A stretch of 64,000 bases of DNA from contig NZ_JAODAB010000011.1 in assembly GCF_025336485.1 (NCBI RefSeq), positions 1-64,000 of the forward strand, read 5' to 3'. Positions within the stretch are counted from its first letter, which is position 1. Every line of letters starts with the position of its first letter. Below the pieces are notes generated by a model. It was given only the letters and a program-made list of their open reading frames with translations. It searched no databases and was not told where the DNA came from. The position numbers were made by a program, and so were the translations under genes. The DNA is from Pseudomonas citri. GTDB lineage: Bacteria; Pseudomonadota; Gammaproteobacteria; Pseudomonadales; Pseudomonadaceae. Below, piece after piece: positions 16,401 through 26,300 of this stretch.

Positions 16401-17308
16401 AAGCCGTAATGTGAAGCTTCGACTGTCTGCGCATTGCTGACACCGCAGTATTCCTGCCATTCGCTGGCTTGTTCGCACAGCGTTTGCAGGTTCGCCAGCG
16501 CCTGGGCAAAGGAACTGTCGGGGGCCGGCTGCCAGCGCAAGGGCAGGGGCTTGGCGAACAGGCCCCAGCAGTCGGCGAGTTCTTCGTAGTCGTCGCGGCA
16601 ATCGTGCACCCAGTTCAGGGTCAGTGCCGGGCTGTCGCCGGTACTCAGGCGCTGTAACAGTACGCCCCAGGCGGTCATCAGCACCTGCTCGGGGGATGCC
16701 GCGTGACGCTGGCAAAAACTGTCCAGGGCCATGCCCAACTGCGGATTGGTGATCAGGTGGGTAGTCACTGGCGTGTCGGTGCGATCGGTGCGCACCTGGC
16801 GGTAGAGCAATTCACCGGCGGCCGATTCATCCAGCGCCTGGGTTGCCCAGAAGCGCCGGCCATGCTCGGCATCTTCGTCGGCCTGCAATTCGTAGAGCCA
16901 GGCGCTGTACTGGGTGTAGGTCATGGCTTCGTCGTCGAACGACGGCGCCTGCGCCGAACCCAGTGCCTGGGCCAGACGCAGCAAGGTGCCGCGGTCCGCG
17001 CTCAGGGCTGGCAGTTGCAGCGTCACCCGATGCCGATCGGTATCCACCGATTGCACCTTGATGTCGATCGCGTCGGCGGCGGACTCAACCACCTGCAACG
17101 GCATCAGCAACCCCGGCTCCGGCCTCACCCGCAAGCGCAGGGCCTCATGGCAGGCACTCAACGCGGCGAGCCGTTGCTGCAGGCGCTCCAGCGCCAACGC
17201 ACCGCGAATCTCCAGCTCCAGCCGCACCGCCGGCAACCCGCCCAGCCATTGGCTGCGCTGCTGCGGCGAGAGGGCGAAGGCTTCTTCGCGCTTTTCGTAA
17301 GCGGTCAT
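13472..17308 (-). CDS. Terminal NRPS: I-A(Asp)-T-TE
   Basis: The 1278-residue protein starts with a condensation-superfamily domain (about 1-415) that lacks HHxxxDG; the corresponding segment reads LPALSADRG (99-107). It resembles the 'interface' domains known from siderophore NRPSs that recruit beta-hydroxylases. The adenylation domain (about 425-920, FTSGSTGTPKG) has pocket residues read by eye as DLTKIGHVGK, an aspartate code. The carrier domain has Ser958 (LGGHSL) and the thioesterase Ser1086 (GFSLGG). The matching C domain and a fused Fe(II)/2-oxoglutarate oxygenase end the preceding protein, whose stop overlaps this start (ATGA). It should load the eighth residue, beta-hydroxy-Asp, and release the peptide. 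Confidence 0.88.
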   Translation of the reverse strand: MTAYEKREEAFALSPQQRSQWLGGLPAVRLELEIRGALALERLQQRLAALSACHEALRLRVRPEPGLLMPLQVVESAADAIDIKVQSVDTDRHRVTLQLPALSADRGTLLRLAQALGSAQAPSFDDEAMTYTQYSAWLYELQADEDAEHGRRFWATQALDESAAGELLYRQVRTDRTDTPVTTHLITNPQLGMALDSFCQRHAASPEQVLMTAWGVLLQRLSTGDSPALTLNWVHDCRDDYEELADCWGLFAKPLPLRWQPAPDSSFAQALANLQTLCEQASEWQEYCGVSNAQTVEASHYGFQWGASLPGPLGVLGSSAATITVLDAQAVPAGMELLLVAETIGSEASGSAYRLNLSHLPSRYSEQAAATLLEQLQSLLLDALANPGKPLSELSLQAPGFAATLAALHAPLDAPQAFTCVPARFSACAAQFPGHLALRDHNGHLSYAELDARSNQLAHYLHAQGVGREDRVALYLDRSTQMVLAMLAVLKSGAAFIPLDVQQPAQRSLAILQQAKPVFVLSGAAGSAPALPTIGSLDLRDEAVWQQGPTSAPALDIQPEDAAYVLFTSGSTGTPKGVIVEHGQLASYVASVSRRLDLAAGERSAVVTSLAADLGYTLLFPALLSGGELHLLDKETAMDARAWAAWQAQYPIDHLKIVPSLLDAWLIHAQSAAVLPRKQLILGGESCSRRLLQSIRDHAPTLTIFNHYGPTETTVGVVMHRVEPAVDYRRLPLSDRLDGMRLYLLDHQQALAAPGQNAELYIAGPQLARGYLDAQQSADRFIELAQRPGERLYRTGDMARYLHDGSLEITGRADRQVKIRGFRVELDEIQAQLTGLPGVAQAAVECIPRGELGQQLFAFLTLAPGHSTSVARLHGQAQDCLPDYMLPSLRIVEALPLMGNGKLDRKTLQQWADKVLDTVGSALPRTPLEALLADVWAQVLGLERVGIDDDFFELGGHSLAAVTLASRLQTALSAPVTVNAVFNAPSVSAFAALVQAELKLSPLVRLSALNAEAANLFCFHPSTGHVQDYRTLLAPLHAWNLWGLQAAYLAEDSATLDGDIESLAALYVEHLRQQQPHGPYHLLGFSLGGLLAIAAAARLESQGEQVAFLGIVDSQYQHQAPEDSVEALLESASQALTPDSQTLMRQLPPPVMAALTAQLSAQPPAARLPELVQWARQQGLQLDGDSWEHLQTRLRYQQHTQHLLATFQPPRLSCPVHVWWADDTLAQAEFVDPHWERLSSAALTREVIQAQHLTILEQRTLHEQLAARLEIFATHGAV

Positions 17309-20300
17309 GCCGGCACCTCCGAAGCCTTCAGTGGCTGCGCTTCGGGTAGATGTCCCGTCAATTGTTCACGGCGCATCATCTGGCCCATGGCGACACAGAT
17401 CTTGCGTTCGCCTTCAAAGGGGTCCCGGGCATGGGCCACCAGCATGTTGTCGAGCATCACCATGTCGCCCTTTTGCCAGGTAAAACGCACGGCGCAGTCT
17501 TCGTAGGCTGTGCCGATCACGTCCATCACCGCATCCTCGATCACGCTGCCGTCGCCGTAGTACACGTTGCGCGGCAGGTGTTGCGGGCCGAACAGGTTGA
17601 TCAGGTTGCTGCGCACTTCCGGCTCCAGGCAGGCGGTGTGGTGCAGTTGCACCTGGTTGAAGAACGACAGCTCGCCAGTGTCGGGGTGTTCGACGATGGC
17701 CGGGCAGTGCTGGGCGATACGCAGGTTATCGGCCCCCAGCCATTCCCAGCGCATGCCCGACGCCAGGCATTGGCGTTCGACTTCCTCGCGCTGTTCGGTC
17801 TTGAAAAAGTCCTGCCAGCGCACGTCCAATTTGTCGGTGAAGTGGCGCACGTAGAGCAGGCCTTGGGTTTTCAGGCGGGCGACGATGTCGTCCGGCAGCC
17901 GTGCCAGCACCTGGCGGCAATCGACGATGGGGGTGCAGCCGCCAACGGGCGACGGCGTTTCGCAATAGAACCACTGCTTGCGCGGCCATTGCGGCAGGTG
18001 CGAGCTCTCGTTGTGGAAGAGAATCATGTGCTGTTCCGGGTACGGCGTGGAGTGGTAGATGTTCTTGCCGGAGGTGTTCTTCGGCAGGTCACCATAGGTC
18101 CCGTAAAGGTCCGGTTCGATGGCTTGGGCGAACTGTTCGAAAGCCGTGGCATCCGGCAGGTTGAAACCCCGGAACAACAGGCCGCCGTGGGTTCGCAGTT
18201 GCGCATTGATCCACTCGCGGGCTTGCAGCGCCCAGTGCACCGGATCGAGGTCGCCGAGCAGCGGTTCGATCACCAGCGGCAGGGCCTGCCCGGCGATCAG
18301 GCTACGGGTACGCACCTGTTCGTGGGCCAGCTGGCTCACGGCGGTGGCACGGGTCTGCTTGAGTTTGCTCAGCTTGGACATCTTGCGGGCGCTACGGGCC
18401 GTGGCGTCGTCGGCAGGTGCGTCCGGTTGGGTGAGTGCGGCGTCCTGGCGGCCTTCAAGGCGCCACGACCAGTTGTCCAACGGCTGTTCCGTTGCCATGG
18501 TGATTCGCTCCAACAAGCTTTCAAAGCCCTGTTCCAGTTGGCGGATGGTGTGTTCCTGCAACACGCTGGTGCGATAGACCCAGCGCACGTTCAGGCCTTG
18601 TTCCTCGTCTTCCTCGACAAACACGGCGAGGTCGAACTTGCTGGTTTCCTGGCGCGACACCAGATGTTCCACCTCAAGGTCCGGCAGGTTGGCATTGCCG
18701 CTCGGTGTGTTCTGCATGACGAACAGCACCTGGACCAGCGGGTTGACCCCCGGCGTACGTGGTGGTTGCAGTTCCTCGACCAGCTTGTCGAACGGCACCT
18801 GCTGGTGCTGGAAGGCCGACAGGCAATCCTCACGCAAGCGTTGCAGGCGGGCGTCGAAAGGTTCGCCTTCAGTCAGGCGCGCGCGGATCGGCAGCACGTT
18901 GACGAAGAACCCGATCAGGTGTTCCAGGGCCGGGTGTTCGCGGTTGGCCAGGTCGGTGCCGACGATGAAGTCGCTGGTCCCGGTGGCGCGCTGCATCAGG
19001 CTGTTGAAGGCGTTGAGCAGAAGCATGAACAGCGTCGCCCGTTGCTCTTGCGCATAAGCCTTGAGCACCTGGGTCTGGGCCGCGCTGAAGCGTTGCTCCA
19101 GAGCCGCGCCCTGATAATCGGGACGCGCCGGACGCGGGTAATCAAGCGGCAGTTTGATCAGCGTCGGTGCGCCGTCCAGTTGCCGACGCCAGTAGTCGAT
19201 GGCCCGGGCCAGCAAGCGTTGCTGCGCCTCGCTGCGTTGCCAGTGGGCATAGTCGGCGTACTGGATCGGCAGCACCGGTAGCACCGGCGTCGAGCCGCGG
19301 CTGTAGGCCTGATAGCCAATGATCAGTTCCTGGACGAGGATGCCCATGGACCAGGCGTCGGTGGCGATGTGGTGCAGCACCAGTTGCAGCACATGATCAT
19401 CGGTGCCCAGGCGCAGCAGGTGGGCGCGCAGCATCGGCGCCTGCTGCAAGTCGAACGGGGTGCCGGCCTGCTCATCGATCAGGCGTTGCAGGGTGTTGGC
19501 CTGCTGCTCGCCAACCCGTTGGCTCAACTCGATCGGCGTCAGGTCGACCCGCGGTGCCGGGCTGATTACCTGGCAGGGCTGGTCGCCGTTGAGGTGGAAG
19601 GCGGTGCGCAGCGACTCGTGGCGCTCCAGCACAGCCTGTAACGCGGCTTGCAAGGCCGGGACATCGAGGGCTCCGCGCAGTCTCACCACCGTGCTCATGT
19701 TGTAGGCGGCGCTCGGGCCTTCGAAGCGATCGAGGAACCACAAGCGCTGCTGGGCGTAGGACAACGGCAGCGGCAGGTTGCGCGGTGCCAGGGCTATTTC
19801 GCTGTCGCCGTCGGACTCGACCTGGGCGTTGCGCTGGCGATCAACCGCTGCGGCCAGTTGTTCCAGGGTGCCGCGTTCGAACAGCGTGCGCAGCGGCAGG
19901 TTCACGTTCAGCCGGCGGCGAATCCGCGACAGCACCTGGGTCGCCAGCAGCGAGTGGCCGCCGATGGCGAAGAAGTCATCGTGCACGCCGACGCTGTCCA
20001 GGCCGAGGATCTCCTGCCAGAGTTCCGCCAGGACTTTTTCGGTGGCAGTGCGCGGTGCCACGCACAGCTCATCGCTCGTCTCGGCCTGGGGCACGCCTTG
20101 GGCGGCGAGGGCGCGGCGGTCGACCTTGCCGTTGGCGTTCAGCGGCAATTGTTCAAGGGCCAGCCAGCGGGCCGGGACCATGTAGCTCGCCAGTTGCGCG
20201 CCCAGGTAAGCGCTCAAGACCTGTTGTGCGGACTCGCTGTCCAGCCCGGCGGTGTTGTCGAGTACGTACCAGGCGACCAACTGCAATGCCCCACGGGCAT

Positions 20301-23300
20301 CGGGCAGCGCCAGCACTGCCGCGCTGTCCACCGCTGGGTGCTGCATGAGGCGGTTTTCGATTTCGCCCAGTTCGATGCGGTGACCACGGATCTTCACTTG
20401 CTGGTCGCGACGGCCGAGGTATTCGATCACGCCATCGGCGCGCATCCGGCCGATGTCGCCGCTGCGGTACAGGCGCGCATCTGCCTGGAACGGGTGCGGG
20501 ACGAAGGCTTCGCGGGTGCGTTGCGGGTCGCGCAGGTAACCGCGACCCACGCCGATGCCACCGATGCACAACTCACCGGGAACGCCGATGGGCACCATGC
20601 GCAGGTCCGAATCCAGCACGAATACCTGGTTGTTGGCGGTCGGCTTGCCGATAGGCATGTGCAGGCAATCGTCGGTCGGGGCTTCGGTAATCGGGTGGAA
20701 GGCCACGTCGTCAGAGCATTCCGCCGGGCCGTAGGCGTTCATCAATGGGATCGCCGGGAAGCGCGCGAACCAGTCCCGCGCCAGGGCCGGTGGCAGGGCC
20801 TCGCCGGTCGGCAGGAGCCAGCGCAGGCCCGCTAGGGCGTGGTGCGCCTGACTTTCCTGGAGCATGCCGCGAATCAGCGCCGGCACGGTTTCCAGCAGCG
20901 TCAGCCCCAGGTCCTCGACCGCGTCGAGCAGCGCCACCGGATCATGTGCCTGCGCATCGGGAAGGATGTGCACGGTGGCGCCGACCAATGGCGCGGCCAG
21001 GAACTGCCACACGCAAATATCGAACGCCGCCGAAGCCGTCTGGGCAATACGGTCCTGCTCGCAAAGGCCCAGGCTCGGGACTTTGCCGAAGATGTTGTTG
21101 AGCATCCCGCGTTGTTCGACCATGACCCCTTTTGGCGTACCGGTGGAGCCCGAGGTGAAGATCACGTAAGCCAGTTGATCGGCGTTGTGCGTATAACGAA
21201 CCGGCGGCTGTTCGACCCCTTGCCAGAGTGCTTGCGCGATCAGGCAGGTCGGCTGCTTGCGCATTTGCGGCAGCACGTTGTCCAGTGCCGCCGTCGCGTT
21301 CTCGCAGACCAGCAACAGCGGTGCCTCGCCCAGGTCCAGCAGTTCTCCCAGGCGTGCGGCCGGCTGCTGGATATCCACGGCCTGGAACGCGGCGCCGACC
21401 TTGAGCGTGGCGATCATCATCGTCAGCAAGGCCAGGCCGCGCTCGGCAAACAGCGCCACCAGGGTTTCCGGGCCGGCGCCGGCCTCTTGCAGTGCGTGGG
21501 CGACGGCGTTGGCGCGGCGGTCCAGTTCGGCGTAGGTCAGCGACTGGCCCTGGCAGACCGCGGCGATGTGTTGCGGGCGACGGTGTACCTGATCGGCGAA
21601 CAGCGCCGCGTAGCCGCGCTCCAGCGGGAAGTCCACCGCACTGCGGTTGCACTCGATCTGCAACTGCCGGCGCTCCGCTTCGGGGAGCATGTGCAGGCTG
21701 CCCAGTGGCGCTTGCGGTTGATCGAGCATGCCCGACAACAGTTGCACCAGATGGCCGAGCATGCGCTGCACGGTGTCGGTGCTGAAGCGCTGGCTGTCGT
21801 AGGACAGGCGGATGCCCAGGCGGTCACCGGGGTACAGCACCACCGTCATCGGGAAGTTGGTGTGCACCCGGTCTTCATAGATGTCGATGCTGAAGGCGTC
21901 CAGTTGCACGCTGCTGATGTCCAGTGGGGCGTTTTCGAACACCACCAGGCTGTCGAACAACTGCTGGCCACGGGGCACTTCGCTGCAACGCTGGATGTCC
22001 ACCAACGATGCGCTTTCGTGCTCGCGCAGCTGTGCGTTGTGGGACAGCAGCGCTTGCAGCCAGTCGGCGACCGGCGCTTGCGGGTCGACATCGACCCGCA
22101 GGGGCAGGCTGTTGATGAACAGCCCGACCATTTCCTCGACACCGGCCAGGTCGGTCGGGCGACCGGCCACGGTCACACCGAACAGCACGTCGCGATTGCC
22201 GCTGTAGCGCGACAGCAACAACGCCCAGGCGCCCTGGATCCAGGTGTTCGGCGTGAGTTGGTATTGCTGGCAGAGCTGCTGCAAGCGCTGGGTCTGGGCG
22301 ATGCTCAGGGTCTGGTCGAAATCGCCGACCTGCTCCGGTGCCTGCTCCGGACGGGCCACGGGGCTGTCCACGTGCAGCGGCGTCGGCTCGCTGAAGCCGG
22401 CCATTTGCGTTTGCCAGAAGGCGTGGGCGGCGGCCATGTCATGGCGCTCCAGCCAGCTCATATAGCCGCGGAATGAGCGCAGGCGCGGACGGGCCACAGG
22501 CTCCTGGCGGACGATGGCCTGGTAGATCGCCAGCAGGTCTTCCATCAGCAGGCCGAAGCACCAGGCGTCGGTGAGGATATGGTGGAAGCTGCGCACCACG
22601 GCGAAGCGGCGTTCATCGAGCTGGAACACCCGCAGGTGGGTCAGCGGCGCACCGGCCATGTCGAAGCCTTGCACGCGTTGCGCTTCCAGGGCCTGGTCCA
22701 TCGCCAGGCGTTGTTGCTCTGCGTCGAGATGGCGCAGGTCCTGCCAGTCGAATGCCCGATGGGTTTGCCGGTAGACGCATTGCAACGGCTCGTGATCTTC
22801 CTGCCACCAGAACGCGGTGCGCATCATCGGATGCCGTTGCAGGAACAACTGCCAGGCCGCCTCCATGGCCGGGCGCTGCAATACGCCGTCCCAGCTGTAG
22901 CGCTGCTGCATCAGGTAGATGCCGCTGTGGGGTTGCAGCAGGGTGTGCAGGAGCATGCCTTGTTGCATCGACGACAGCGGGTAGACGTCTTCGATGTTCG
23001 ACCAGTCCAGGGGCTCGGCCGCCAGGGTCGCCGCTTGTTTGTGGCAGAGCGGGAAGGCCTGGCTGGCGGGGCGCAGGTCGGCTGCGGTGAGCAGTCCTGC
23101 GAGTTCGCCCAAGCGTTGCTCGAGCCGTGGTGCCCAACTGGCGGCGAGGGCGCCCTGGCTGCGCAGGTGCAGGCAATCGTCCTGCCACCAGGCATCCAGC
23201 GTCAGCGGGCAAGTTGCGGCCACCACTGGGTTCGCCGCCTCGACCCGGGCAAGGAGGCCGTGTGCTTCGCGATGGCTGTCGAGGTTGCCCAGCCAGCGAA

Positions 23301-26300
23301 TGGCGACCGCGGCCGCTGGCAGATCGCGCAGGGGTTCTTGCAGGTAAGTGTTGTCCGACAGGTAGCGCAGGGCGCCGTAGTCGACGCCGTGTTGCGGGTA
23401 GGCACGCATCTGCGCGACCAGGGCCTGCAAGCGTTGCAGCAGGCTGTCGCCTTCGGGCTGGAGGAAGTACGGCACTGCCAGATCCAGCGACCCTGGAATA
23501 CGTGCCGGCTCGAGGTCGGCCAGGGCAATCGGCGCATCGACCGGCAAACGCTCGGTGAGGGGACGGGCGCCTTGTACGCTCAGGGCGATCAGGCCGTCGC
23601 CGCAGAGCTCACGGCATTGCTCGACCACGGCAGCGGCCAGCAGGTGGTTCCAGTCCAGCTGCAGCACCTCGGCCACGCGTTTGAGTTCGCTGGAGGTGGT
23701 GGCTGGCAGGGCTTGCTCGACCACGCTGGTGGGCTGTTCGCTTTCCGGCAGTTGCAACGGCTCCGTGCCGGCGTATTGCAGCCAGTGTTCCCAGGCATCG
23801 TCCAGGGCGTCGCTTTGTGCGTGCGCCTGCTGGTGTCGCGTCCACTGGCTGAAATCGCCGCCGGCATAGGACAGGCGCACCGGCCGTTGATAGGTTAGTT
23901 GCGCCAGCGCCAGGTTGAGGTCGGCAAGCAGCAGTGCCCAGGACGCCTCGTCCACGCACAGGGGGTGAGCGGCCAGCAACAGGGACGGCTTGCCGTTCAC
24001 GTCCAGCAGACAGGCATGCAGGGTCTGGCCTTTGTCCAGTTCAAGCGCGTCGACACCGGCCTGGGCCAGCGCCTGCAACTGCACCGGGTCGCACACGGCC
24101 AGTTGCTCGCGGCTGATCGCCGGCGCCTTGGCCGAGCCCAATACCTGTTGCTGCCATTCACCTTCCGGCAGCGCTTTGAGTGCCAGGCGCAAGGCCTGAT
24201 GGTGTTGTTGCAAGGCGGTGATCGCCTGGCCCAGCAGGTCGCTGTCGATGGCCTGGGTCAGCGTTACGCAGCGCCAGGTAGCGTCGAGCGGTCCTTGTTG
24301 CAGGCGCGCCAATTGACCCGCCCCCAGCGGCAACTCGTAGCCATCGACAAGGCTTTGCGCCGTCCCCTGGCTGGCATCGGCACCCAGTACCCGGGCGATA
24401 TCGGCGATGGTGCGGTTCTCGAACAACTGCCGGGGCGTGAGCTTCAGTCCCTGCTGGTTGGCGCGGGCGATGATCTGCAAGTTGATGATCGAATCACCGC
24501 CAAGGGCGAAGAAATTGTCATGTACACCAACCCGCTCAAGCTTGAGGACGTCTTGCCAGATGTCGGCCAGCAGCGTTTCGACTTCATTGCGCGGGGCGAC
24601 GTGGCTGGCGCTGTCATCGGTGGGTTTTTGCGGTGTCGGCAAGCGCTGGACGTCGACCTTGCCGTTACGGGTGAGGGGCAGTTCATCGAGGGTAATGAAA
24701 TGCGCTGGCACCATGTAGTCCGGCACGCGGGCGCTGAGGTCGTTGCGCAGCTTGGCTGGGGAAATCGATTGGCTGGCGACCAGCCAGGCCACCAGCCGTG
24801 GGCTGCCGTCCAGTTCCACGACGCGCACCAGCGCCTGCTCGATCAGCGGCGACAGGCGCTTGATCTGCGCCTCGACTTCGCCCAGCTCCAGGCGGTTGCC
24901 ACGAATCTTCACCTGGCTGTCGACGCGGCCAAGGAACGCGATTTGACCGTCGACTTGCCAGCGTACGCGGTCGCCGGTGCGGTACCAGCGTTGTTCATTG
25001 GCATCGAGGTGGAAGCGCTCGGCGGTGAGGTCGTCCCGGTGCAGGTAACCCCGGGCCAGGGCGCCACTGATCAGCAGTTCACCGGACACGCCGATGGCCG
25101 CCAGGCGACCGTTGCCGTCGACCACCCGCAGTTGACGGTTCGGCAGCGGTCGGCCGAGGGCAATGCTGCGCAGGCCGGCGGGCAGTTCGGTGGCAATGGC
25201 GCCGACGGTCGCTTCACTCGGGCCATAGTGGTTGAACACCTTCAAGCCCGGTGCCAGGCGATTGACCTGCTCCAGCAGCGCCGGGCTGAGGGCGTCGCCG
25301 CCGAACACCAGCAGCGAGCGCGGCAGCAGGCGCGCATCGGGCAGCGCCTGCAACAGGCCGGCGAGATGACTCGGGGTGATTTTCAGCACATCCACCGGAT
25401 GCCGGTCGAAGAGTTCGGCCAGCGCCAGTGGGCTGAAACCGCTGTCTTCATCCACCAGCAACAGGCTGGCGCCGCTGCACAGGGCGCCGAACAGTTGGGT
25501 ATGGCCGAGGTCGGCGGCGATGCTCGACAGCAAGCCGTAGCGGGCGGCCGCTGGCGGGTTGAGCACCGCCTGCACCGCCGTCAGGTAGTCGACGATGGAT
25601 TGGTGCTCGACCACCACCCCCTTGGGCGTACCGGTGGAACCCGAGGTGTAGATCACGTAGGCGGCATCGGTCGGGCTGTGGGCCACGACCGGTGGCGTGT
25701 CGGGTTGGGTGGCGATGGCCTGCGCCTGTTCCGTCAGCCACAGCGCCGGCGTGTGTTCGGCCAGGCCCTTGAGCAGCGGCGAAGGTGCGGCACCGATCAG
25801 CAGCGCGGCGCGGCTGTCCACCAGCACGTCGACCAGGCGGCCGGCGGGTTGCTTGATGTCCAGCGGCAGGTACGCCGCGCCGGCCTTGAGGGTGGCGAGC
25901 AGGGCAATGACGAAATCGGCGCTGCGTTCCAGGGCCAGGGCGACCACGCTGTCGTGGCCGATACCCTGGGCGCGCAGGTAGTGGCTGAGGCGGTTGGCTT
26001 GCTGGTCCAGCTCACAGTAGGTCAGCGCCACCTGGCGATCACGTACCGCCAGTTGTTCGGGGTGCGCGGACACCTGTTGTTCGAAACGCTGGTGCAGGCA
26101 GTCCTGGGGCACCGGCAGTTGTACGCCGAGACCCTGTACCAGCAGTTGCTGGCGTTCTTGCGCACTCAGCCACTCGAGTTCGTTGACCCGGCACTGCGCT
26201 TGCGCGGTCATCGCCAACAGGATCGAGCGCAGTTGCGCGGACAACACTGCCACCTCGGCATCGCTGAAACGACTGCGGTCGTAGCTGATCAGGTAGTGCA

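Noticed and set aside
14402..16414. Long plus-strand open frame opposite the terminal NRPS gene
   Set aside because: It mirrors the NRPS coding strand in a GC-rich genome, lacks a ribosome-binding site, and its translation is low-complexity R/Q/G-rich without any family resemblance.
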